Positions 1 through 6,452 are shown, numbered from the stretch's first letter. The stretch: DNA of 9,156 bases from UBA9410 sp036123635 (GCA_036123635.1 JAZADL010000114.1:1-9156), one strand, 5' to 3'. A program made the numbers and translations. Notes: generated by a model from the sequence alone, not told the origin.

Positions 1-457
1 CAGCTAGCGCCTGTTCGAACTCCGCTGTCGTGGCCGTCCATGCGTCAGGGCCGAGACCTCCCACGTCGGGTTCCAACTCCACGCCACCCAGGCGGCGCGG
101 GTCATCAATCCACAGGCGCCCCCCGCCCCGGAACTGCAGGCCGAACCGCACCCACGACGGATCGGACCGTCGACCTCCCCATTGCAGGTATCGGATGGCT
201 GCCTCGCCGTCGACCAGCAGGCGGCCCGTCATACCGAACCGCAGCCCGAGGGTCGGTCCGCCCGAATCCAGGAGCAGCACCTTGCCGTGCCGGCGCGACG
301 CCGTGATTCGGCGGTTCATCAACGCGACAGCCACAGCCTCGGGGGTCGCGCCGCCCTTCACGAACCAGGCATCGGGCGCCTCGACAGCCGAGATGGTCCG
401 TCCGACCACCCTCTCGGCCAAGCGACGGTAGGCCTCAACCTCCAGGATCTCCGGCAC
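1..457 (-). CDS. Fpg/Nei-family DNA glycosylase (formamidopyrimidine-DNA glycosylase-like), 3' end cut by window edge
   Basis: Base-excision repair enzyme that would remove oxidised bases such as 8-oxoguanine and nick the abasic site. The 152 visible residues begin MPEILEVEAYRR. Catalysis in this family uses the N-terminal Pro left after Met removal, plus the next Glu, so the GTG at 457-455 immediately before Pro-Glu must be the start, although its ribosome site is weak. Other family marks are the conserved Lys in RRHGKVLLL (Lys59, like E. coli Fpg Lys57), FGMTGRLLV (residues 74-82, containing the Met of the intercalating triad) and DPRRLG (119-124). E. coli Fpg has Phe where this last motif has Leu123. 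The helix-two-turn-helix and any zinc finger lie beyond the left edge, so Fpg cannot be firmly separated from an Nei-like paralogue. It starts 21 nt after the stop of the upstream PLP enzyme, in the same frame, and is probably co-transcribed with the methionine genes. Confidence 0.9.
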   Translation of the reverse strand, partial: MPEILEVEAYRRLAERVVGRTISAVEAPDAWFVKGGATPEAVAVALMNRRITASRRHGKVLLLDSGGPTLGLRFGMTGRLLVDGEAAIRYLQWGGRRSDPSWVRFGLQFRGGGRLWIDDPRRLGGVELEPDVGGLGPDAWTATTAEFEQALA

Positions 458-478
458 GGGGCGGTCGGTGGACGCCAG

Positions 479-1672
479 TCAGCCGGTAGTGGCCTCAAGG
501 CCCCGACTGAAGTCGTCCAGCAGGTCGTCGACGTGCTCCAAACCGCACGACACCCGGACCGTCCCCTCGCCGATTCCCGACGCCGCCAACTCCTCCGGGG
601 TCAACCCGACATGGGTACTGGTGGCCGAGTGGCAGACCAGCGTCTCCGGACCACCAAGAGAGGTGGCCTGACGGGCAATCGCGGTGGTCTCCACGAACCG
701 CTGTCCGGCGTCGACACCCCCAGCCAGGTCAAAGGTCAGCAGCCCACCCATGGATCGCATCTGGCGGACGGCCAGGTCGTGCTGGGGATGGGAAGCCAGC
801 CCCGGATAGCGCACCTCGGCGACGGCCCCGTGGCTCTCGAGGAAGTCGGCCAAGCGCTGAGCCGTCTCGGCCTGGGCCCGCAACCGGACGTCTAGCGTCC
901 GCACGCCCCGATGAGCGTTGTAGGCGTCGTAGGGCGAAGCGTTGGCCCCGTGGAGCACCGCGAACCCCCACAGCCAGGCCAGCAGGTCGTCAGAGCCGGC
1001 CACTACGCCCAGGGTGGCGTCGTTGTGGCCGACGATTCCCTTGGTGGCCGAGTGGAGGACCAGGTCCACCCCGTGGGCCAGCGGGGTCTGCCCGAGCGGG
1101 GTAGCGAACGTGGAGTCGACCACCGTCAAGGCGTTACCGATAGCCCCCAAGGCGTCGAGGTCCACCAGGTCTAGCCGCGGGTTGGCAGGCGTCTCGGCGA
1201 ACACCAGCATCGTCCTGCCGGGAACTACGGCGGCGGCGAACGCCTCTGGATCGGTCCCGTCTACGAAGGTCACGTCGATGCCCAACCGAGGACAGGCCGT
1301 CTGGAAGAACAGTTGGGTCCCGGCGTACAGCTGGCGCTGGGTCACGATGTGGTCGCCAGACGAGCAGACGGCCAGCACCACGGTGCTGATGGCCCCCATG
1401 CCTGAGGCGAAGGCTCGGGCGGCCTCTCCACCCTCCAGCTCGGCAATGGTGTCCTCAAAGGCACGGACGGTGGGGTTCCCATATCGGCTATAGAACCGTT
1501 CCGGGGCCAGTGCCGTGGCCAGGTCACGACCCTGCTCCACCGTGTCGAACTCGAAGGTCGACGTGGGGTACAGGACGGGAGCCAGTGACCGCTCGTCGTT
1601 GGCCCGTCCGGCCAGGATGGCCGCCGTCTCGGGCCGGACCTCTGGCCCGTCGTCGTGGCGTGGTTTGGTCAT
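479..1672 (-). CDS. PLP-dependent Cys/Met metabolism enzyme (O-acylhomoserine sulfhydrylase or cystathionine gamma-synthase)
   Basis: 397-residue enzyme of the trans-sulfuration (Cys_Met_Meta_PP) family. Fold-type I PLP marks are YSRYGNPT (61-68, the neighbouring-subunit phosphate contact), the Ser-Gly-Met-Gly segment at 90-93, VVDSTFATP (184-192, with the Asp that pairs to the PLP nitrogen), HSATKG (207-212, Schiff-base Lys211) and a C-terminal VRVSCGLE (372-379) with the substrate-carboxylate Arg. The length fits MetB/MetZ-type members better than the roughly 430-residue MetY type. Following metX, it should take the O-acylhomoserine made by MetX and replace the acyl group with sulfide (giving homocysteine) or cysteine (giving cystathionine). 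Sequence alone does not decide between them, and methionine gamma-lyase is a less likely alternative. Its ATG overlaps the metX stop as ATGA, and a full AGGAGG lies at 1688-1683, 10 nt upstream inside metX, so it has its own strong ribosome site as well as translational coupling. Confidence 0.92.
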   Translation of the reverse strand: MTKPRHDDGPEVRPETAAILAGRANDERSLAPVLYPTSTFEFDTVEQGRDLATALAPERFYSRYGNPTVRAFEDTIAELEGGEAARAFASGMGAISTVVLAVCSSGDHIVTQRQLYAGTQLFFQTACPRLGIDVTFVDGTDPEAFAAAVVPGRTMLVFAETPANPRLDLVDLDALGAIGNALTVVDSTFATPLGQTPLAHGVDLVLHSATKGIVGHNDATLGVVAGSDDLLAWLWGFAVLHGANASPYDAYNAHRGVRTLDVRLRAQAETAQRLADFLESHGAVAEVRYPGLASHPQHDLAVRQMRSMGGLLTFDLAGGVDAGQRFVETTAIARQATSLGGPETLVCHSATSTHVGLTPEELAASGIGEGTVRVSCGLEHVDDLLDDFSRGLEATTG

Positions 1673-2898
1673 GAGCCCTCCACCTCCTGGAGGAAGCTCG
1701 CCAGGTACGAACCGACCTCGCTAGTGGCCAGCAGGAAGCCATCGTGCCCGTCCGGGCTCTCGATCACGTGGTGGTCGCAGCGACCCCCGGCCGCCCGAAG
1801 AGCGTCCCGGATGGCCTCCTGTTGCGGTAGTGGGTACAGAACGTCGGAGCTGATGCTCAGGGTCAACGCCGGTAGTCCGGCCATGCGTCGAACCGCTGAC
1901 TCCATGCTGCCGCGGTCTCGGGCCAGGTCATGCAGGTCCATGGTGCGGTTAAGCACCAGGTAGCTGTTGGCGTCGAATCGACGTACCAATTTCTCTCCGT
2001 GGTAGTCGAGGTAGGACTCGACCTGGAACCGGTCCCACTGGCCAAACAACTCCCGGGGATCCACGAGATCGCGGGCAAACCGGTCGTCGAACACCTCGGC
2101 GCTTCGATAGGTGATCTGGGCCACCGCCCGGGCAATAGCCAGTCCGGCGAACGGACCGTCACCCGGCTTGGCGTCGTAGTAGTCGCCGCCCCGAAAACGG
2201 GGATCAAGAGCCAGAGCGGTACGCCCCACGGCACTCCACGCCACCTGCTGAGCGGTGGCCTCCAGTGTGGTGGCGATCGGGGCAATGGCCCGGACTCGGC
2301 GGGGAAACATCACGCCCCACTCCAGAACCTGCATCCCACCCATGGACCCTCCAACCACGGCCAGCCACCGATCGATACCCAGGTGGTCGGCCACCGCGGC
2401 CTGACATCGGACGATGTCGCGGGTGGTCACCGTGGGGAAGGACGAACCGTAGGGGACACCAGTCGCCGGATTGATCGAGGACGGACCGGTGGACCCCTGG
2501 CATCCACCCAGCGAGTTCACACAAACCACGAAGTGACGGTCGGTGTCGATTCCACAACCGGGCCCAATGATGCCGTTCCACCAACCCTCAGTCGCGTGGC
2601 CATCACCTGCCTCTCCGTAGGCATGGCTGTCGCCGGTCAGGGCATGGCAAACGAGTATGGCGTTGTCGACTGCTGGCGACAGCTCTCCCCAGGTCTCGAA
2701 CGCCATGGTGACGTCGGACAGGACACCGCCGCCTTCCAGGACGAAGGGGCGACCGGAGCCCACCGGGGCGAACTGTCGGTTCCCCACCGGATCGCCCGGG
2801 AACCAGGCCCCGGTGACCGGCAAGTCAGATGTGTAGGCGCGCGGATGACGAGGCTGGTCGACGGAGGTTCCGTCACCGCTCGCCCGTTCGTGCGTCAT
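1669..2898 (-). CDS. metX: homoserine O-acetyltransferase MetX
   Basis: 409-residue alpha/beta-hydrolase-fold acyltransferase that transfers an acyl group from acetyl-CoA (or succinyl-CoA in some relatives) to homoserine, the committed step of methionine synthesis. The nucleophile elbow is GGSMGG (183-188, Ser185). The other triad members are Asp352 in SISSDVLYP and His385 in SPDGHDGF. The family motif NSLGGCQGSTGPSS (128-141) and the CHALTGDSHA segment (84-93) are present, and length is normal. The ATG at 2898 is preceded by AGGAG with 9 nt spacing. The gene sits directly behind a SAM riboswitch-like leader and its ribosome site lies in a hairpin loop, so repression by SAM at translation initiation is expected. 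It overlaps the next gene by 4 nt. Acyl-donor choice (acetyl or succinyl) is not proven by what can be read here. Confidence 0.96.
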   Translation of the reverse strand: MTHERASGDGTSVDQPRHPRAYTSDLPVTGAWFPGDPVGNRQFAPVGSGRPFVLEGGGVLSDVTMAFETWGELSPAVDNAILVCHALTGDSHAYGEAGDGHATEGWWNGIIGPGCGIDTDRHFVVCVNSLGGCQGSTGPSSINPATGVPYGSSFPTVTTRDIVRCQAAVADHLGIDRWLAVVGGSMGGMQVLEWGVMFPRRVRAIAPIATTLEATAQQVAWSAVGRTALALDPRFRGGDYYDAKPGDGPFAGLAIARAVAQITYRSAEVFDDRFARDLVDPRELFGQWDRFQVESYLDYHGEKLVRRFDANSYLVLNRTMDLHDLARDRGSMESAVRRMAGLPALTLSISSDVLYPLPQQEAIRDALRAAGGRCDHHVIESPDGHDGFLLATSEVGSYLASFLQEVEGS

Positions 2899-2968
2899 AA
2901 AGCCGGTCTCCTGACCGGGAGGACTTCAGCGCTCTGCGCCGACGGCGGAACCCGGAGGCTCGCCGGCG
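2899..2968 (-). promoter_or_regulatory. Expression platform: hairpin carrying the metX Shine-Dalgarno
   Basis: The RNA before metX has a 6-bp stem GACCGG/CCGGTC (plus-strand 2913-2918 and 2903-2908). Its 4-nt loop is AGGA on the RNA, the core of the metX ribosome site, and the stem ends 4 nt before the ATG. A competing CUCC/GGAG pairing (2919-2916 with 2911-2908) would also cover the site. Upstream, an 8-bp stem joins 2968-2961 to 2944-2937 (one G-U pair) and shares its first two bases with the aptamer pseudoknot strand, so pseudoknot and stem cannot both form completely. There is no U-tract, so control of translation looks likelier than a terminator. The pairings are seen in the sequence; the switching is inferred. 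Confidence 0.6.
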
Positions 2969-3077
2969 GACACTTCGTTGCCCTTCCGGGCCACATCCTC
3001 ACCGTTACCGGCGAGCGAGCACCTTGGGTGTCCGTCCCAGGTTGCTGGACCCGGCGAACCGGGCCACTCGTGATGTC
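2967..3077 (-). promoter_or_regulatory. SAM riboswitch aptamer, SAM-I/SAM-IV clan (SAM-IV-like architecture)
   Basis: Read on the minus strand, the RNA folds as a multi-helix junction typical of this clan. P1 is ACATC (3076-3072) with GATGT (2997-2993). P2 is GGCCCGG/CCGGGTC (3065-3059/3054-3048) closed by a UUCG loop. P3 is GCAACCTGGG (3045-3036) with CCCAAGGTGC (3028-3019), holding the diagnostic GCAACC...GGTGC pair. P4 is CTCGCC/GGTGAG (3015-3010/3003-2998). P5 is GCCC-GGAA-GGGC (2991-2980) just after P1. The P3 loop CGGACA (3034-3029) is complementary over 6 bp to TGTCCG (2972-2967) downstream of P5, giving the outer pseudoknot expected of SAM-IV-like members. GAGTG follows P1, as in the clan. 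It lies 68 nt before metX and just after a -10 element. The exact Rfam family (SAM-IV or the SAM-I/IV variant) needs a covariance search. Confidence 0.85.
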
Positions 3078-3086
3078 TGTAGGAAC

Positions 3087-3116
3087 AGTGTAGGCCCCCG
3101 TTGCCACCATCCGACA
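3087..3116 (-). promoter_or_regulatory. Putative promoter for the riboswitch-metX transcript
   Basis: TACACT at 3092-3087 on the minus strand matches the TAnnnT pattern of actinobacterial -10 elements. Initiation about 7 nt downstream, near 3080, would put the first base just before aptamer helix P1, which supports it. The -35 region (GTCGGA at 3115-3110, or TGTCGG with an 18-nt spacer) is a poor match to consensus, so the call rests on the -10 and its position. Confidence 0.45.
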
Positions 3117-3138
3117 TGACGAATTCCGCCACCTCATC

Positions 3139-3166
3139 TGATCAGGTGTTCAACCACCCCGGATCA
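3139..3166 (-). terminator. Imperfect hairpin overlapping the methyltransferase stop, possible terminator
   Basis: TGATC (3166-3162, whose first three bases are the TGA stop) pairs with GATCA (3143-3139). Inside, GGTG (3158-3155) pairs with CACC (3148-3145) around a GTTGAA loop, with a small internal loop between the stems. No T-run follows, so it is at best a U-less terminator or an mRNA 3'-end stem. It lies between the methyltransferase gene and the metX promoter, where a transcript end would be expected. Confidence 0.35.
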
Positions 3167-4756
3167 AACGTCCCTCCGGGCCGGATGGCGGTCCCACCAC
3201 CACGAAATAAGGCTCTCGTCGTGAACACCGTATGCCCGACCCATGGTGTCGCCGAAGGCCAACCAGACCTCCGACGGGGCGTCAGCCCCGAGAGCGTGCA
3301 ACCTCTCGGCCAACTGGGATCCGGTATCCCACGCTCTCTGGTCCTTCGGGAGTGGCAGGTCGGCTACCTGGCCAGCCGACAGCTTGATCCGGCCGGCGGT
3401 CCGGGCAGCCCCGACCGAGCGACGTGCAGCGTGGGCGGCAGTGACCGGAGCGCTGAGGGCCGCCGCTAGGTGCCACAGATCGTCTACCTCGGGCTCGACC
3501 ACAATCAGCGGCGTGAGCGGCACCAGATCGCCCACTGGGTCGACCACAACTTCCAGGACGGCGGTCTGGGTGGCCACTAGGAGCTTGGGTCGGCGGCGAC
3601 GATCCAGCCAGGCGGCGACCTCGGGCGAGCGCTCAGCCACCATCGCCCGGTCGACCACCGGGGCACGCCATCGACGCCCGTCGAACCGGCACGGGGTAGT
3701 CGCCCAGCGGCACCGAAGTGGATCCACCGCCGACGTGGTGACCAGCGGCGGTCGGTCGTCGTCGGACCCGGTCTGTTCATGGACCGACCCGACCAATCCG
3801 TAGTAGTGCTGACGGAAACCGGCCGTCACCTCCGCCCGGTCGGCGACTGTCTTGGGCCCGGCCCGGGGCACAGTGGGAATGCCGAGCAGACCGGCCACCA
3901 GAGGGCCCCAGGGTCGGCCAGAGACCGGTGCCGCCACTGTTCCGGCAGGCTCCACTCTTCGGTCGGCCAGCAGCAGTACCTCCGGGTCGAGCCCGCCGGC
4001 CCTGGTCCGCCGTTCTACGATCGGTGCGCAGACCTCGGTCCGACCGGCGAATACCCCCGAGCGATCCAACCAAAGCCCGACGAGTCGACCTTCGGTGGCC
4101 AGTTGGTCGCGTACCGGCCCGGCGTCCCGAGCAGCCAGCACGGATTGCGGCTGGATGAGCACCAGTCGGCCTCCGGGGGCCAGGAGGTCCAGCCCGACAG
4201 ACAGGAATAGCCAGGCCGCATCGGTGTAGGCCCCCATCAGAGATCCGAAGCGCTCCCTCAGGAGAACACGGTCCTGGTCGGTCCGGGCGGTGGAGGACCG
4301 TAGTTGGGACAAGAACGGCGGGTTTCCGACCACACCGTCGAAACCGTCGGGTGGCTGGTCCGGCCACACCGACGAACTATCCCGCAACGGATCGCCAACC
4401 ACCACACCGACTACCTCGTCGGGATCAACGCCGGCCCACGTGGCCAGGATCCGGCGGGTGGCGACCACCGAAGCCGAATCTACGTCGGCCCCGAACAGGC
4501 ACCGCCTCACCAGGGTTTGGCGATCGGCACAACCGTCCTCGTAGAGGCGTCGGGCGGCGGCCAGCAGGAACACCCCAGCCCCGCAGGCCGGATCGACCAC
4601 CGTTCCCCCCCGGACCACGTGGCCGACGAGGCCCGCCGCCACGTCGGGGGGTGTGAAGAAGGCCCCACGGCGCCGACGGTCGTCAGCGCCCTGTAAAACT
4701 GCAGCCGCCTCGGCAGCTAGGCGGTCGGCCTCCCGATCGTTTTGCCGGTCGGTCAC
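3164..4756 (-). CDS. Solitary N6-adenine DNA methyltransferase (gamma class, Eco57I/TaqI-like)
   Basis: 530-residue class I SAM-dependent DNA methyltransferase. Motifs run in gamma-class order: GAFFTP (31-36, motif X region), DPACGAGVFL (55-64, motif I, SAM binding), GADVD (89-93, motif II acidic residue), VVGDPL (119-124, motif III) and GNPPF (144-148, motif IV, catalytic NPPF for adenine N6). The C-terminal half carries PKLLVATQTAVLEVVVDP (390-407) and IKLSAGQVADLPLP (457-470), which resemble the target-recognition part of Eco57I/TaqI-type enzymes. No nuclease motif (such as PD-ExK), specificity subunit or helicase partner of a restriction system is visible in it or beside it. The GTG at 4756 is the best start seen, with only a weak ribosome site, 28 nt after the helicase stop. 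Its target sequence cannot be read from the protein. A restriction partner elsewhere, or a role in gene control, are both possible. Confidence 0.88.
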   Translation of the reverse strand: MTDRQNDREADRLAAEAAAVLQGADDRRRRGAFFTPPDVAAGLVGHVVRGGTVVDPACGAGVFLLAAARRLYEDGCADRQTLVRRCLFGADVDSASVVATRRILATWAGVDPDEVVGVVVGDPLRDSSSVWPDQPPDGFDGVVGNPPFLSQLRSSTARTDQDRVLLRERFGSLMGAYTDAAWLFLSVGLDLLAPGGRLVLIQPQSVLAARDAGPVRDQLATEGRLVGLWLDRSGVFAGRTEVCAPIVERRTRAGGLDPEVLLLADRRVEPAGTVAAPVSGRPWGPLVAGLLGIPTVPRAGPKTVADRAEVTAGFRQHYYGLVGSVHEQTGSDDDRPPLVTTSAVDPLRCRWATTPCRFDGRRWRAPVVDRAMVAERSPEVAAWLDRRRRPKLLVATQTAVLEVVVDPVGDLVPLTPLIVVEPEVDDLWHLAAALSAPVTAAHAARRSVGAARTAGRIKLSAGQVADLPLPKDQRAWDTGSQLAERLHALGADAPSEVWLAFGDTMGRAYGVHDESLISWWWDRHPARRDV

Positions 4757-4784
4757 CGCCAGCCGGGTCCCATCATGGTCGGGG

Positions 4785-5954
4785 TCAGGCGGCCTCGGCG
4801 GCCGGGTCCCAGGCCATCAGGTCATCGAGCCGCTCGTCGTTGGAGAAGACCTCCACGATGGGCTGCTTCATCCCAAGGCGTCGCAGCAACTTTCGGACCT
4901 CCAGCTCCTCGTTCCAGAGCACCAGGCTGACCACCATGCCTGACTCACCGGCTCGCGCCGTCCGTCCGGAACGGTGGACGTATGTCTTGGCGTCGGACGG
5001 AGGGTCGTAGTGAATGACCACGTCCACGTCGTCTACGTGGATGCCGCGAGCGGCTACGTCGGTGGCCACCAGGCACTCGATCTTCCCAGCAATGAAATCG
5101 GCTAGTGCCTTCTCCCGCTGGGCCTGCCGCAAGTCACCGTGGATGGCGGCCGCCTTCACGTTTTCGCCGACAAGCTTGCCAGTCAACTTATCGGCCCCCC
5201 ACTTGGTGCGAGAGAAGATGATGGTCCGGTTTGAGGCCCCGATGATCCGGGCCGCCACCCTCACCCGGTCCATCTCGTGGACGGCCAGGAACCGGTGTTC
5301 CATCTCGGCCACTGTGACTTCCCGGGAGGCCACCTGATAGGTAACTGGGTCGTTCTGGTACCGGCTGATCAGGGCACCGACCATCCCATCCAGCGTGGCC
5401 GAGAACAACAGTGTCTGGTGGTCCTTTTCGGCATGCCGGAGAATCCACTCGACCTGGGGCATGAAGCCCATGTCAGCCATCCGGTCAGCTTCGTCGATGA
5501 CTACGCCCTCTAGGTCGGTCACCAAGACCTCGCCTTGCTGGATCAAGTCGATCATCCTGCCGGGGGTGGCCACCACGATGTCCACGCCCTTGGCCAGAGC
5601 GGCGGTCTGCTTCTCAATCGGGGCACCGCCATAGATGGCCTCGACGGTCAGGCCTCGAACGGCGGCCAATGGCGCCAGTTCTTTGCAGACCTGGACGGCC
5701 AACTCCCGGGTGGGCACGAGGGTAAGGCCGGTGGGGCACCGGGGTTTGGCCTGCGGAAGGCGTTGAATCAGGGGGAGGCCGAAGGCCAGTGTCTTCCCCG
5801 AGCCAGTCTTGGCCTTGCCACATACATCGCGACCAGCCAGGCCGTCTGGTATGGCCAGGGCCTGAATTTCGAACGGAGCGGTAATTCCCCGCTCGGCGAG
5901 GGCATCAACCAGGTCCTGGTCGATGCCCAGGTCGGCGAACTGAGTCGTCGTCAT
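4785..5954 (-). CDS. DEAD-box ATP-dependent RNA helicase
   Basis: 389-residue, nearly minimal DEAD-box core that unwinds short RNA duplexes with ATP. Motifs: a Q motif with FADLGID (6-12) and Gln31 in PFEIQ, motif I AKTGSGKT (48-55), Ia PTRELAVQ (81-88), GG (109-110), TPGR (130-133), DEAD (154-157), SAT (185-187), IIFSRTK (245-251), V ATDVAARGI (297-305) and VI HRSGRTARAG (327-336). There is no long C-terminal extension, RNA-binding tail or CsdA-type domain, which is nearest to the RhlE/CshA style of short helicase. The frame stays open upstream to 6263. The ATG at 5954 is preferred because the aromatic-plus-17 spacing of the Q motif begins right after it and the upstream residues are low-complexity and resemble no domain. 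The ribosome site at 5954 is weak. The gene has a long structured leader, and a methyltransferase gene follows after 28 nt. Confidence 0.93.
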   Translation of the reverse strand: MTTTQFADLGIDQDLVDALAERGITAPFEIQALAIPDGLAGRDVCGKAKTGSGKTLAFGLPLIQRLPQAKPRCPTGLTLVPTRELAVQVCKELAPLAAVRGLTVEAIYGGAPIEKQTAALAKGVDIVVATPGRMIDLIQQGEVLVTDLEGVVIDEADRMADMGFMPQVEWILRHAEKDHQTLLFSATLDGMVGALISRYQNDPVTYQVASREVTVAEMEHRFLAVHEMDRVRVAARIIGASNRTIIFSRTKWGADKLTGKLVGENVKAAAIHGDLRQAQREKALADFIAGKIECLVATDVAARGIHVDDVDVVIHYDPPSDAKTYVHRSGRTARAGESGMVVSLVLWNEELEVRKLLRRLGMKQPIVEVFSNDERLDDLMAWDPAAEAA

Positions 5955-6148
5955 GGGACTGCTCTGTTTTCCCGGCGACCGAGCCGCCGTGTCGTCACCC
6001 GCTTGTCGGCGGGTCTCGTCACCACTCTCCGCTGGGTGACGAATCCGACCCGGTGTCGGCATACCAGCGACCGACGGGACCCGGGAGGGCACCGCCCAGC
6101 CTACCGGCGCCCCGTCATGGCAGGCGGACTGCTCGACGCGACAGAAAC
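5955..6148 (-). promoter_or_regulatory. Structured leader before the DEAD-box helicase
   Basis: 194 nt with no convincing gene. On the RNA strand, TCGTCACC (6042-6035) pairs perfectly over 8 bp with GGTGACGA (6023-6016) across an 11-nt loop. The same arm can pair over 9 bp with a second copy, GGGTGACGA (6000-5992). ACCCGC/GCGGGT (6014-6009 with 6002-5997) makes a separate hairpin that shares bases with that second copy. A short GGGA/TCCC stem (5973-5970 with 5958-5955) abuts the ATG and holds AGAG in its loop. A TAGGCT at 6103-6098 could be a -10 but has no recognisable -35. The alternative folds suggest RNA-level control, perhaps sensitive to temperature or to the helicase itself. This is inference; the region could also be an untranslated spacer or an N-terminal extension. 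Confidence 0.45.
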
Positions 6149-6445
6149 TCAGACGGGTTGAACCCGACCGTCGGCGGTTGCTACCCCCTCGGCGGCTAAG
6201 CGCCGGGCCTGCTCCAGTTCGTGACCCGGGACAAGACGGCCGGTAGAGGTCACCACCCGCCACCAGGGGTAGCCGTCGTGGTCGCGGAGGAAGCGACCGA
6301 CGGCCCGATGGGCCCCCGGATGTCCGGCCTCGGCCGCCACTTCTCCGTAGGTCACCACCTCACCGGGCGTCAGGTCAGCCAGCACGGCGGCTACCGCTGT
6401 CTCAAACGGCGTGAGTCCGGCACCCCGGTGCGGTCGTTCGGACAC
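6149..6445 (-). CDS. Alkyltransferase-like protein (MGMT-family DNA-binding domain lacking the reactive Cys)
   Basis: 98-residue protein equal to the C-terminal DNA-binding domain of O6-methylguanine-DNA methyltransferase. Family marks are TPFETAVAAVLADLTPGEVVTY (12-33), ending in the Tyr33 used for base flipping, the Arg finger Arg47 in AHRAVG, and the active-site block at 59-65, which reads YPWWRVV. The alkyl-accepting Cys of PCHR is Trp61 and the following His is Trp62, so the protein cannot carry out methyl transfer. Known ATL proteins (with PWHR) bind O6-alkylguanine and hand it to nucleotide excision repair, and the same is inferred here. The GTG at 6445 is chosen because it falls 7 nt after the cyclase stop and gives the usual ATL length. 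An ATG at 6517 in the same frame would add 24 residues unlike the family and overlap the cyclase by 65 nt. It probably shares a transcript with the cyclase and lgt. Confidence 0.88.
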   Translation of the reverse strand: MSERPHRGAGLTPFETAVAAVLADLTPGEVVTYGEVAAEAGHPGAHRAVGRFLRDHDGYPWWRVVTSTGRLVPGHELEQARRLAAEGVATADGRVQPV

Positions 6446-6452
6446 TGATCGC

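Noticed and set aside
30..895. Plus-strand open frames (30-431, 182-895)
   Set aside because: Their products are Pro/Arg/Gly-rich with no domain, and they lie antisense to the DNA glycosylase and the PLP enzyme, whose conserved motifs prove the minus strand is coding.
2899..2925. Sequence GGTCAGGAGACCGGC resembling the 3' box of a cobalamin riboswitch
   Set aside because: The other conserved cobalamin boxes are absent upstream, whereas a complete SAM-I/IV fold is present. The motif is explained as the ribosome site in a hairpin.
1930..3093. 387-codon plus-strand open frame
   Set aside because: Antisense to metX and its riboswitch. No recognisable motifs; long open frames are expected in GC-rich DNA opposite real genes.
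3164..5954. Helicase plus methyltransferase as a BREX, DISARM or restriction-modification defence system
   Set aside because: The helicase is a plain RNA-type DEAD-box core rather than an SNF2 or type I/III translocase, the methyltransferase is far shorter than PglX, and no nuclease, phosphatase or BrxC-like gene is near.
6149..6168. Palindrome CGGGTTGAACCCG at the end of the ATL gene as a terminator
   Set aside because: The stem is only 4-6 bp with a tiny loop, lies within codons and has no T-run.
5955..6263. N-terminal extension of the helicase frame up to 6263, including an ATG at 6062
   Set aside because: It resembles no DEAD-box N-terminus, overlaps the ATL gene, and the DNA shows inverted repeats more like an RNA leader.
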